Source: Fibrobacter sp. UBA1765 (lineage in GTDB: Bacteria; Fibrobacterota; Fibrobacteria; Fibrobacterales; Fibrobacteraceae). From it: DNA of 22,542 bases. The stretch is from the NCBI GenBank assembly GCA_002314675.1, contig DCGZ01000065.1, positions 1-22,542 on the forward strand. The letters run 5' to 3'. Position numbers and translations under genes: made by a program. The notes under the pieces are model-generated. The model had not been told where the DNA came from and made no database searches. It saw only the letters and a list, made by a program, of their open reading frames with translations. Below, in pieces: positions 1-7,425 of the stretch (position 1 is its first letter; every line of letters begins with the position of its first letter).

Positions 1-529
1 CACCACCGATGATCACGATAGCGTCGAGCTTCTGAGCCTTGGCAACAGCCATGCACTTCTTGAACTGTTCTTCGGTTTCCAGCTTGGTACGGCCAGACTG
101 GATGATGTCGAAACCACCAGTGTTGCGGTAGGAGTCCATGATCTTTTCGTTGATCACGATGAACTTGCCGTTTTCGAGGCCGGACGGACCACCGAGGAAG
201 CCGAGGAGCTTAGAGTTCTTGTGGATGCTCTTGATACCGTCGAAGAGACCTGCGATCACGTTATGACCACCAGGTGCCTGACCGCCAGAAAGAACAACAC
301 CAACGTTCAAGGCCTTGTCAGCCTTCTGAGCCTTGCCGGCCTTCAAAGAAACGTACGGAGCACCGTAGGTGTTCGGGAAGAGAGCCTTGATCTTCTTCTG
401 GTCACGAACGGATTCAGTTGCCTTACCCTTGTTGAGTTCAACAGAGAGAGCACCCTTGCGGAGTGCAACTGGGAGCTTCGGCTGGTAGGCCTTGCGAGCC
501 TTACCGAGAACGGACAAATTGTCTGCCAT
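1..529 (-). CDS. pfp: Pyrophosphate-dependent 6-phosphofructokinase, N-terminal part (truncated by window edge)
   Basis: Reading the minus strand from the ATG at 527-529 gives 176 residues in an open frame that runs off the left edge, so only the N-terminal third of a roughly 550-residue enzyme is present. Residues 75-91 contain NVGVVLSGGQAPGGHNV, the phosphate-binding glycine-rich motif of the long, plant-like PPi-dependent phosphofructokinases; GFLGGPSGL follows at 110-118. The family transfers phosphate between pyrophosphate and fructose 6-phosphate in the cytosol, a reversible glycolytic step. An AAGGAT Shine-Dalgarno sequence sits about 6 bases before the start. Codons are strongly biased (GGT, AAG, CTC, ATC), suggesting high expression. 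The open reading frame on the opposite strand here is a shadow. Family assignment is confident; cofactor specificity is inferred from the GGQAPGGHN motif. Confidence 0.93.
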   Translation of the reverse strand, partial: MADNLSVLGKARKAYQPKLPVALRKGALSVELNKGKATESVRDQKKIKALFPNTYGAPYVSLKAGKAQKADKALNVGVVLSGGQAPGGHNVIAGLFDGIKSIHKNSKLLGFLGGPSGLENGKFIVINEKIMDSYRNTGGFDIIQSGRTKLETEEQFKKCMAVAKAQKLDAIVIIGG

Positions 530-549
530 GTTTTTATCCTTGAGTTTTT

Positions 550-579
550 GGGCGAATGAACGCCCGGTTTAAAATTGTA
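550..579 (-). promoter_or_regulatory. Possible pfp -10 box and 5'-leader hairpin
   Basis: On the minus strand a TACAAT hexamer (579-574) lies about 45 bases upstream of the pfp ATG. Between them is a small GC-only hairpin, GGGCG/CGCCC with a six-base loop (550-565). No good -35 box is visible at the usual spacing. The hairpin may stabilise the mRNA leader; this is inference only. Confidence 0.3.
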
Positions 580-680
580 TGCATTGAATTTAGAAAAGTT
601 TTTTGTGTTGTTTGAAGCGAAATGATTTTGTAATAGTGTTTTTGAAAATGATCTATCTATATGAAGAGACCTTTAAATAG

Positions 681-710
681 TTGGCTTTGCTTCAAATCAT
701 TATATATATT
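681..710 (+). promoter_or_regulatory. Possible promoter of the nfeD-floA operon
   Basis: TTGGCT (681-686) is followed after 18 bases by TATATT (705-710). The predicted transcription start would be about 717-718, immediately before the ATG at 719, giving a leaderless or nearly leaderless mRNA. The -35 box matches the consensus at only three positions, so the assignment is weak. Confidence 0.3.
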
Positions 711-718
711 TGAAAGGT

Positions 719-2173
719 ATGAAGTATTTGTCTTTGTTTTTGTTTGTATGCCTTTCGTTCTTTTCGCAAACCTTTGCTGCGGATTCCTTGGAAACGAAGT
801 CTGAAAAGTCTGCGGTCTGGATTCCGTTAGAGGGTGAAGTTTCGCCAGAAATGAACGATTTTGTGCGCCGTGCCATTGGCGAAGCGCAAAAACAGAAACC
901 GGATTATATCATTTTTGAAGTCAACACGTTCGGAGGTCGCCTTGATGCCGCCTTTGACATTGTAGATACGATTTTGGCTGTCAAGAACGCTGAAACTGTT
1001 ACGCTTGTAAAGAGCAAGGCAATCAGCGCAGGGGCGCTCATTTCGCTAGCCTCAAAGACGCTTTACATGATGGATGGCACGACCATTGGCGACTGTGCTC
1101 CCATTGTGCAGAATAACGATGGCACACCACAGATTATCGGGGAAAAGATCCAGTCGCCGCTTCGTGCAAAGTTCAGGAACCTTGCGCAAAAGAATGGTTA
1201 CCCGGAGGAACTCAGCTCAGCAATGGTAACGCCGGAACTTGAAATTTTGCAGTTTGTGCATGGAGATTCAACGCTAACGATTGAAGGCAAGAAGTTTGAA
1301 AAGTTTAGCGATAGCGCAAAGGCGTTTTGGGGCTCGCCGCGTGTGCTTGTTCGTGAAGGGGAGTTGTTGACTCTTACAGATGCAGAAGCCGTGCAATATG
1401 GTTTTTCTAAGAAGACTGTAACAAACCGTGCCGACGTGGAACGCGAACTTGCCATTGTGCGCTCTACGGCTGTGGAACAGACCGATGGCGAAAAGTTCGC
1501 CGCATTCATTGCTGGCATTTCTGGCTTGCTTCTGATCCTTGGCTTTGGCGCGCTTTACATGGAATTCAAGACTCCTGGCTTTGGCGTGTTTGGTGTCGTT
1601 GGCATTGTAGCCATTGGCCTTGTGTTCTTTGGAAGCCAGGCTGGCCGTATCGACAACTTTTTGCCGCTCGTATTCCTTGTGCTTGGCGTAATACTTTTTG
1701 CCATGGAAATCCTCGTGATCCCAGGCACAATGATCTGTGGCGTAGCGGGCATCATCAGCCTGATTGTTGCACTGGCGCTTGCTTTTGACTTTACTGCACT
1801 GCCTGCATTCTTGCCGGAATTCTCAAATGATTTTTCGCCACTTCTCGTAGCCATTTTATATGTGCTTGCCTGCGCTGCCGTGGCGCTTGTAATTCCGCTT
1901 GTGTTTTCAAAGTACATTGTGCCGCTCTTGCCAGAGGGCTACACGCCAATGCTTAAAACGGACCTTGCAGATTCCCAGTCGCCGACAGAAAATGTTTCTA
2001 CAATTAATGTTGGCATGCGAGGTGTTGCAAAAACGTTCCTGCGCCCTGTGGGCCATGCCGAATTTGATGGATTTGAAATTGACGTGCAGACTACCGCAGA
2101 CGATATTGAGCCTGGCGATGCCATTGAAGTCACGAAGGTTCAGGATGGCCGCGTGTTTGTGAAAAAAGTTTAA
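719..2173 (+). CDS. nfeD: NfeD family membrane protein with ClpP-like serine protease domain
   Basis: The 484-residue product starts with a clear signal peptide (residues 1-20, cut after TFA). A ClpP/crotonase-fold domain follows (about 33-240) with the hallmark strands PLEGEVSP, IIFEVNTFGGR and AISAGALISLAS; S103 in ISAGA is the likely nucleophile, by analogy with archaeal NfeD protease. Five membrane segments lie at about 262-397, and the C-terminal NfeD OB-fold domain (GMRGVAKTFLRPVGHAEFDG) fills 432-484. Long NfeD proteins are thought to act with flotillin/stomatin partners on membrane proteins, and floA follows after 24 bases. An alternative TTG start at 710 adds three residues. I prefer ATG 719 because the signal peptide begins there. 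Neither start has a usable Shine-Dalgarno: GAAAGG lies only one base before the ATG. Confidence 0.9.
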   Translation: MKYLSLFLFVCLSFFSQTFAADSLETKSEKSAVWIPLEGEVSPEMNDFVRRAIGEAQKQKPDYIIFEVNTFGGRLDAAFDIVDTILAVKNAETVTLVKSKAISAGALISLASKTLYMMDGTTIGDCAPIVQNNDGTPQIIGEKIQSPLRAKFRNLAQKNGYPEELSSAMVTPELEILQFVHGDSTLTIEGKKFEKFSDSAKAFWGSPRVLVREGELLTLTDAEAVQYGFSKKTVTNRADVERELAIVRSTAVEQTDGEKFAAFIAGISGLLLILGFGALYMEFKTPGFGVFGVVGIVAIGLVFFGSQAGRIDNFLPLVFLVLGVILFAMEILVIPGTMICGVAGIISLIVALALAFDFTALPAFLPEFSNDFSPLLVAILYVLACAAVALVIPLVFSKYIVPLLPEGYTPMLKTDLADSQSPTENVSTINVGMRGVAKTFLRPVGHAEFDGFEIDVQTTADDIEPGDAIEVTKVQDGRVFVKKV

Positions 2174-2197
2174 ATATTAACCCAAAAAGGAAACCCT

Positions 2198-3178
2198 ATG
2201 AACAATATCATTATCATTGGAATTGTTATCGCGGCAATCGTCGTGCTCGTGCTTTTGACATTCATTGCCAAGTTCTTTAGCCTGTGGCTCCAGGCTTTGT
2301 TTTCTAAGGCAGGAGTTAGCATTTTCCAGTTGATCGGCATGCGACTTCGTAAAGTTCCGCCGCAGACGATTGTGGAAGCCCGAATCCTTAGCTGCAAGGC
2401 TGGGATCCCTGTAGATACGAACTTGCTCGAAGCCCACTTTATGAGTGGCGGTGCGGTGCTTCGCGTGGTACAGGCCTTGATTGCTGCAAACAAGGCTAAC
2501 ATCGACTTGAACTTTAAGCAGGCTGCGGCAATCGACCTTGCTGGCCGTAATGTTCTTGAAGCGGTTCAGATGTCTGTGAACCCGAAGGTCATTCAGACAC
2601 CGAAGGTTTCTGCAGTCGCTCTCGATGGTATCCAGCTCCATGCAATTACCCGAATTACCGTGCGCGCTAGCATTCAGAAGCTTGTTGGCGGTGCTGGTGA
2701 AGATACTGTTGTTGCCCGTGTCGGTGAAGGCATTGTCAGCTCCATCGGTAGTGCTCGTAGCCACAAGGATGTTCTTGAAAATCCGAACATGATTTCTAAG
2801 AAGGTTCTTGCAAGTGGCCTTGACGCAGGCACTGCATTCGAAATCCTTTCCATCGACATTGCTGACGTTGACGTTGGCCAGAACATCGGTGCAATCCTTG
2901 AAACGGACCGCGCCGAAGCCGATAAGAAGATTGCCCAGGCAAAGGCAGAAGAACGCCGTGCCATGGCATTTGCTGCCGAACAGGAAATGAAGGCAAAGGT
3001 CATGGAAATGAAGGCTAAGCTTGTGGAAGCCGAATCCAAGATTCCGCTTGCAATGGCTATGGCACTTCGCGATGGCAAGATCGGTGTCATGGACTATTAC
3101 AACATGAAGAACATTGAAGCCGATACCCAGATGCGTCGTGAAATCGGTGGCCAGGGAATTGAAAACGAAGAAAAGTAA
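2198..3178 (+). CDS. floA: Flotillin-like protein FloA
   Basis: The 326-residue product matches the FloA (formerly UPF0365/YqfA) family over its whole length, close to the usual 330. An N-terminal hydrophobic segment (about residues 3-24) anchors it in the membrane. The conserved GMRLRKVPPQTIVEARI and AHFMSGGAVLRVVQALIAA stretches lead into the SPFH domain. An Ala/Glu/Lys-rich helical region (about 230-290) likely forms the coiled coil used in oligomerisation. FloA scaffolds functional membrane microdomains in bacteria. AAAAGG lies 7 bases before the ATG. The gene sits between nfeD (24-base gap) and an unknown membrane-anchored protein (24-base gap), so the three are probably co-transcribed, as in the Bacillus yqeZ-yqfA-yqfB arrangement. 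Confidence 0.95.
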   Translation: MNNIIIIGIVIAAIVVLVLLTFIAKFFSLWLQALFSKAGVSIFQLIGMRLRKVPPQTIVEARILSCKAGIPVDTNLLEAHFMSGGAVLRVVQALIAANKANIDLNFKQAAAIDLAGRNVLEAVQMSVNPKVIQTPKVSAVALDGIQLHAITRITVRASIQKLVGGAGEDTVVARVGEGIVSSIGSARSHKDVLENPNMISKKVLASGLDAGTAFEILSIDIADVDVGQNIGAILETDRAEADKKIAQAKAEERRAMAFAAEQEMKAKVMEMKAKLVEAESKIPLAMAMALRDGKIGVMDYYNMKNIEADTQMRREIGGQGIENEEK

Positions 3179-3202
3179 ACTTGGCAATCTAGAGAGTTGT
3201 AG

Positions 3203-3985
3203 ATGTCATTTACGATTTTACTATTCATTGCAGTAGTTGTTATAAACGTGGTTTCTGCACAAAAGAAGGCGAAGGCAAAGGAACTTCGTCGTAAAATGAT
3301 GCAGAATCCTACGGATTTTACCGACGAAGATGAATCTGCGAATGAAAATGGGCCTGTGCCAGAAACTTTGCGAAAGCTTTTGGAAAAATACGCGGATGCG
3401 CATCCAGAAGATGTTAGTGCAAGGCGAACTGTTCGTCAAGCCGAAGCTCCGCAGCCGACTGGCGAAATTACAGTAGAGCAGTTGAGCGATGCAGCCTATG
3501 AAAAACGCTTGGAACAGGAACGGACACAGGCTCTTATGGATTATCGCCGAGAACGGCTAGTTCAATTCAAAAAGTCTGTAGGCATGTCGAAGGAATCCTT
3601 TAGGGAACTACAACGAAAAGTGCTGGATCCAAAAGTTTCTGATGACGACTTTGAAGAAATCTTGAAGGATACAGAAGTGGAACAGCGCCGTAAGCGCACT
3701 GTTGCCCGCAAGTTCGTTCCTGATGATTGTGAAATGCAAAAGACTTTGCAGTCCAAGGCAAAGGAACTTGCTAAAAATCCTATTCGTGCCAAGGCTCCTG
3801 TTTTGGCAGATGAAAAAAAACATGCCTCGCGCAGTTCTTCTTCTGAAACGGGGCTCCTTCCAGAAACTAAATCCTGCAAGCCTAAATTCCGTTTGACTGT
3901 CGCAGAGGCCAGACGCGGAATTGTACTTTCCAAGATTCTTGAGGAACCCCGCTATAGAAAACGCTGGAATCCGGTCAGTCGTTAA
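3203..3985 (+). CDS. Unrecognised membrane-anchored charged protein in nfeD-floA operon
   Basis: The 260-residue product has one N-terminal hydrophobic helix (residues 3-18) followed at once by a run of lysines and arginines, which predicts a cytoplasmic C-terminal body. That body is highly charged and mostly helical, with acidic patches (38-50, 148-160) and basic patches (104-118, 161-170). The C-terminus (about 232-255) contains AEARRGIVLSKILEEPR, which resembles a short motif I associate with C-termini of uncharacterised membrane-linked proteins in several phyla; this memory is not certain. I do not recognise the family. Co-directional spacing of 24 bases after floA suggests a shared transcript and perhaps a role with the flotillin/NfeD pair. 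A bidirectional terminator follows. Confidence 0.75.
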   Translation: MSFTILLFIAVVVINVVSAQKKAKAKELRRKMMQNPTDFTDEDESANENGPVPETLRKLLEKYADAHPEDVSARRTVRQAEAPQPTGEITVEQLSDAAYEKRLEQERTQALMDYRRERLVQFKKSVGMSKESFRELQRKVLDPKVSDDDFEEILKDTEVEQRRKRTVARKFVPDDCEMQKTLQSKAKELAKNPIRAKAPVLADEKKHASRSSSSETGLLPETKSCKPKFRLTVAEARRGIVLSKILEEPRYRKRWNPVSR

Positions 3986-4005
3986 AGTTTGGCAAATCTG
4001 CATAT

Positions 4006-4041
4006 AAAAAAGTCATCGCGTTAATTTGCGATGACTTTTTC
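4006..4041. terminator. Bidirectional intrinsic terminator
   Basis: A perfect 13-bp stem (4007-4019 with 4028-4040), built on AGTCATCGC, closes an 8-base loop. A-runs on the left arm and T-runs on the right arm give a U-tract in both directions. It lies between the convergent ends of the nfeD operon (3985) and the AGCS symporter gene (4056) and probably serves both. Confidence 0.85.
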
Positions 4042-4055
4042 AATTAAGGTTAAAA

Positions 4056-5495
4056 CTATTCCCCGATTTTTCCTGCGTGCAAACGATCCAAGAAATCCTT
4101 GGTTTCTTTTGCAACAATGCCGCTCAACAGAATGAGGGCTACAAGGTTCGGGAATGCCATAAGTCCGTTGAAAATGTCGGCGCAAGTCCACACGGCACTG
4201 ACCGTCATGTAAGGGCCAATGAATATTGCTGCAATGTAGAGCCAACGGTAAGTGAGCACGATTTTCTTGTTCTTGCGACCCACAAGGTACTGTAGGCACT
4301 TTTCAGAGTAATATGCCCAACCAAGGATTGTTGTAAAGGCAAAGAACACAAGTGCGATTGCAAGGAAGTAAGGAGCAACCGTTGCACCACCTGGAATAAA
4401 TGCAAGGCCGCGTGAGAATGCCTCCATGGTGATGTTGACGCCTTCAAGACCGAGCTTGGGGTCCCAGGCTCCAGAAACTACGATTGCAAGGCCGGTCATG
4501 GTACAAATGATGATTGTATCAAAGAATGTGCCTGTCATGCAAACAAGTCCCTGGCGAACTGGTTCCTTTGTCTTTGCGGCAGCTGCTGCAATAGGTGCTG
4601 AACCAAGGCCTGCTTCGTTACTGAATATACCACGTGCAATACCTTTTTGCATTGCAATGAATATGGTACCGACAACACCGCCTGTTACGGCACTCGGGTT
4701 GAATGCAGCCCGTACGATTGTTTCTACGGCTTCAGAAATATGGGAGAAGTTAAGGAGCAAAAGAAGCAGGCAAGCGATAATGTAAAGAATTGCCATGAGC
4801 GGAACAACGTACATGGAAACCTTTGCGATGCGCTTTAAGCCGCCAATAATAACGAAGGCAGAAAACAAAGTTACGCAAAGGCCAGCTATTGCCGTGGTGT
4901 AAGAAATCGAGGAACCGCCAATGTTTACGAATTCAGCCGCGTTAGGAGTAAGGCGAGCCATCGCAGAAGTGATGCCGTTTACCTGGGTGATTGTACCGAT
5001 ACCCATAAGGCCCGCACAAACGCCGAATATTGCAAAGAGAACTGCAAGCCACTTCAGGTTGAGCCCAAAACGTTCTTTAAGGCCGTGTTCGATATAGAAG
5101 AACGGGCCTCCGAGAACTTTTCCATCCTTATCTACGGAACGGTACTTGACTGCAAGAACGCCTTCTGCGTATTTAGTAGCCATGCCAAGGAACGCGGCAA
5201 CTTCCATCCAGAAAAGTGCGCCAGGTCCACCTGTACCGATTGCCGTAGCAACGCCTACGATGTTACCTGTCCCGATGGTCGCTGCAAGAGCAGTGCACAG
5301 AGCGCCAAAGCTACTGACTTCGCCTTCGCCGCCTTCTTCGTTGTGGAGCATGTAACGGAGGGCATTCGGTAAGTTCATTACCTGCAAGCAGCCTAGCCTG
5401 ATTGTAAGGAGAAGGCCAACAAATAGAATGATAACAATGAGTGGGATTCCCCACACAATGTCATCGACTTGGCCTAAAAAAGCGCTAAAGTCCAT
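4056..5495 (-). CDS. Sodium:alanine symporter (AGCS family)
   Basis: The 479-residue, strongly hydrophobic product matches the alanine/glycine:cation symporter family across its length (usual range 440-550). Diagnostic stretches are LAATIGTGNIVGVATAIGTG (residues 70-89) with the GTGN substrate/Na+-site loop, FWMEVAAFLGMATKYAEG, and FSNEAGLGSAPIAAAAAKT in the second half. The family imports alanine, glycine or glutamine with Na+ across the inner membrane. Exact substrate cannot be told from sequence. The ATG start has AAGGTT about 6 bases upstream. It stands alone, convergent with the nfeD operon and separated from the next upstream gene by a terminator at 5610-5639. Confidence 0.94.
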   Translation of the reverse strand: MDFSAFLGQVDDIVWGIPLIVIILFVGLLLTIRLGCLQVMNLPNALRYMLHNEEGGEGEVSSFGALCTALAATIGTGNIVGVATAIGTGGPGALFWMEVAAFLGMATKYAEGVLAVKYRSVDKDGKVLGGPFFYIEHGLKERFGLNLKWLAVLFAIFGVCAGLMGIGTITQVNGITSAMARLTPNAAEFVNIGGSSISYTTAIAGLCVTLFSAFVIIGGLKRIAKVSMYVVPLMAILYIIACLLLLLLNFSHISEAVETIVRAAFNPSAVTGGVVGTIFIAMQKGIARGIFSNEAGLGSAPIAAAAAKTKEPVRQGLVCMTGTFFDTIIICTMTGLAIVVSGAWDPKLGLEGVNITMEAFSRGLAFIPGGATVAPYFLAIALVFFAFTTILGWAYYSEKCLQYLVGRKNKKIVLTYRWLYIAAIFIGPYMTVSAVWTCADIFNGLMAFPNLVALILLSGIVAKETKDFLDRLHAGKIGE

Positions 5496-5609
5496 GATTT
5501 AACCTTGATGAATGTGATTATGCCGCAAAATTTAGCATTTGAAAATGCAAAAGCCGAAATTTGCACCTTTGAAAAATCCGTTTTTTTAGCGAATTTTGTT
5601 CTACATAAC

Positions 5610-5639
5610 AAAAATGGCAGAAATCTTTCGATCTCTGCC
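5610..5639 (-). terminator. Intrinsic terminator after the lipoprotein gene
   Basis: GGCAGA/TCTGCC (5616-5639) forms a stem extended by ATC/GAT past one mismatch, with a TTTC tetraloop. On the minus strand it is followed by five Ts (5614-5610). It lies 22 bases downstream of the stop codon of the lipoprotein gene and fits termination of that gene. Confidence 0.65.
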
Positions 5640-5661
5640 GTCATATTTTGGCTTATGACAA

Positions 5662-6111
5662 TTAGTTCACAAAGCTGTACTTGGACTTGTAATATGCGAA
5701 CATTTCGTCTTGGCTGCGGAAGGCACCTTGACGAATGGCTTCACGAACAGCGGGGTCCTTTTTGGACATGCTTGCGAGGCGTTCGTTTACATCCTTGAAG
5801 AACAAATCGTCGGAAGCGTGGTTTACCTGATCCTGGCTGAAATTGGAATGGTAACGGCGTTCGAGCTGTTGGAACAAGTCAGTCTGGCACTTTGTTGTCG
5901 GTGGGTTCTTGTGAATCACCGGAGCGTAGCACTTGTTGATGTATTCCTGTTTGAGGCTTACTATCATATTGTCTATGACGGGAATGTTGCGGACTTCATC
6001 TTCATGGGAGGCGATTTGCGAAGTTGGCAAAGTGACGGAAGAACAGGCAGAAAAGCCTACGGAAATAACAGCAATAGCCCCGAATAATGCTACTGTTTTC
6101 AACAAACCCAT
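5662..6111 (-). CDS. Small predicted lipoprotein of unknown function
   Basis: The 149-residue product has a lipoprotein signal peptide: a hydrophobic core (residues 5-19) and a lipobox FSAC with the acylated cysteine at position 23. Residue +2 is serine, so under the enterobacterial rule it would go to the outer membrane. The mature part is hydrophilic and helical. Two further cysteines (C61, C75) flank a Pro-rich loop and could form a disulfide. I do not recognise a domain. The start is supported by AAGGAG 7 bases upstream. A possible promoter (TATATT at 6152-6147) and a GTGA-N6-TCAC palindrome lie upstream, and a terminator lies downstream, so it looks monocistronic. Confidence 0.82.
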   Translation of the reverse strand: MGLLKTVALFGAIAVISVGFSACSSVTLPTSQIASHEDEVRNIPVIDNMIVSLKQEYINKCYAPVIHKNPPTTKCQTDLFQQLERRYHSNFSQDQVNHASDDLFFKDVNERLASMSKKDPAVREAIRQGAFRSQDEMFAYYKSKYSFVN

Positions 6112-6146
6112 GTACGACTCCTTGGAAATTGTACGCGCCTAAATTT

Positions 6147-6174
6147 AATATAAAATGTTGGATTTGCAAACTAA
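6147..6174 (-). promoter_or_regulatory. Possible promoter of the lipoprotein gene
   Basis: On the minus strand TTAGTT (6174-6169), a 16-base spacer and TATATT (6152-6147) precede the lipoprotein ATG. The predicted start near 6140 leaves a 29-base leader containing the AAGGAG ribosome site. The -10 box is good and the -35 box weak. Confidence 0.4.
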
Positions 6175-6187
6175 CATTTTACTTATC

Positions 6188-6201
6188 GTGATAAATGTCA
6201 C
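6188..6201. promoter_or_regulatory. GTGA-N6-TCAC palindrome, candidate CRP/FNR-type site
   Basis: GTGATAAATGTCAC is a perfect inverted repeat with the geometry of the CRP-family core (TGTGA-N6-TCACA); on the minus strand it reads TGTGACATTTATCACG. It overlaps the stop codon of the gene at 6198-7199 and is centred about 54 bases upstream of the predicted lipoprotein start point. About 0.3 such matches are expected by chance in a window this size, so the location is the main argument. Confidence 0.35.
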
Positions 6202-7199
6202 AATAATTCAGGCAAATGGAGTTTGATCCAAGAAAACGAAAGCATGGTCTTGAGTTCATCTTCGCTTTTTGCCTTTTCGATAATGTATTCGAAAGCTCCG
6301 AAGCGGATGTTTGAAAGGAGCGTGTTTTCGATCCAGTACAAAAATTCGGTGCCTTGAAAGCGATGTTCTTCTTGCTTTATTGCTGCATACGGTTCCACGC
6401 CATCGTAAGCGTCGTGCCAAATGTCTGCATACACGTAGTCGAATTCGCCTGGTTTCATTTGGTGGCGTACGTAATCAATGACATCGGACTTGATTATGCG
6501 AATCTTTTCCTTGTACTTGAATTGCGGTAGAATGCATTTTTCAAAAAGTTCAATGACTTCTGGATCTCGCTCCACGATTGTTACGCTTTCGACATCGCTC
6601 TTGATGCTTGCGTTGTGCGCGAAATAGCCTATCCCAAGCCCGAATGTAACGACCTTGCCCTTGACTTTTGCGATGTCGTCTGTCATGGTTTCGGTTTCGT
6701 TTGGCTTTATGGCCATCCATTCGCGATCATCCTGGAATACTGCCGGGAATGTGAACGGCTCGTCAAAGTATCCGATTTGCGGTGCTTCTGTTAAAATGTC
6801 GTCAAAGTAATATTCGCCGCAAACAAAGGCTTCGTAAGGCTTGTATTCGATAAAGCCGAGTTTCCAATGCTTCGTGTGCGCTTCGTCAATTTTTATGCAC
6901 TTGAAAAACGGGTCGTCCATGTAGGATTTTCGGTCGCGCCTTTCGATACCCCTGTTTATGTATTCCCTTTCAAGCCGTGCGTGTTCTGCGTTGTTTTCGG
7001 AATCAAGCCCGATGGCTGTAGCAAACATAGAACGGTAAACGCCTTCTTCGTAGCGCTTGTCAACACCGATTTCGTCAATCATTTCCTTGGTAATGAAAGC
7101 AGGAATGTCGCTTAGGTAACGGACGATTCTTGCTGCAATATCGTTGTTTTCTTCGCGTCGCTTGCGAAGCTTTTGTACAAGGGCGTTTGTGTTTTCCAT
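6198..7199 (-). CDS. Uncharacterised protein with class I SAM-methyltransferase-like core
   Basis: The 333-residue product has an N-terminal helical, highly charged region (about 1-180) without a family I recognise. A C-terminal Rossmann-like core follows. VVTFGLGIGYF (183-193) resembles the SAM-binding glycine-rich loop, VTIVERDPEVI (206-216) the acidic end of strand 2, IRIIKSDVIDYV (233-244) the next strand, and FDYVYADIWHD (253-263) the strand 4 region. The arrangement recalls the spermidine-synthase/methyltransferase superfamily, but the substrate is unknown. The ATG is preceded only by a weak TTGAAG. The gene is divergent from mraZ across a 226-base gap, and the lipoprotein gene lies 86 bases downstream. 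Fold assignment is fairly sure; function is not known. Confidence 0.78.
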   Translation of the reverse strand: MENTNALVQKLRKRREENNDIAARIVRYLSDIPAFITKEMIDEIGVDKRYEEGVYRSMFATAIGLDSENNAEHARLEREYINRGIERRDRKSYMDDPFFKCIKIDEAHTKHWKLGFIEYKPYEAFVCGEYYFDDILTEAPQIGYFDEPFTFPAVFQDDREWMAIKPNETETMTDDIAKVKGKVVTFGLGIGYFAHNASIKSDVESVTIVERDPEVIELFEKCILPQFKYKEKIRIIKSDVIDYVRHQMKPGEFDYVYADIWHDAYDGVEPYAAIKQEEHRFQGTEFLYWIENTLLSNIRFGAFEYIIEKAKSEDELKTMLSFSWIKLHLPELL

Positions 7200-7357
7200 A
7201 CTTCAAATTTAGGAAAAAAGAAAATGGAGAAAATTAATTTCTTTATTTTAAATACTGCTCAAATGAATAATTAAGTTTTTTTGTGCACTAGAATGGTTCT
7301 GTTTCGGTTTCGTATGTGAAAAAAAACGAGTTCCAAAATGAAATGAAAAAGAAAAAT

Positions 7358-7413
7358 GTGGGGCATTTGTGGGGAAAAGTGGCTATATTTACCCACGTTG
7401 TGGTAAAATGTGG
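7358..7413 (+). promoter_or_regulatory. Phased GTGG boxes, probable MraZ operator
   Basis: GTGG occurs at 7358, 7369, 7379, 7400 and 7410, spaced 11, 10, 21 and 10 bases, so all five fall on one helical face with one slot unfilled. The first two extend to TGTGGGG. MraZ is known to bind tandem 10-bp repeats upstream of its own gene (TGGG-type in Escherichia coli, GTG-containing in mollicutes). The array ends 12 bases before the mraZ ATG and overlaps AT-rich hexamers that could be -10 boxes (TATATT at 7384, TAAAAT at 7404), consistent with autorepression. The promoter itself is not confidently placed. Confidence 0.75.
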
Positions 7414-7425
7414 TGAATTTTTGAT

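Noticed and set aside
221..559. A 112-residue plus-strand open frame at the left edge
   Set aside because: It lies antisense to the confidently identified pfp N-terminus.
2177..3187. A 336-residue open frame antisense to floA
   Set aside because: floA is unambiguous; the reverse frame is His/Cys/Asn-rich without motifs.
5535..5548. GCATT/AATGC hairpin upstream of the AGCS symporter gene
   Set aside because: A 5-bp AT-rich stem is expected often by chance and has no linked switch or terminator features.
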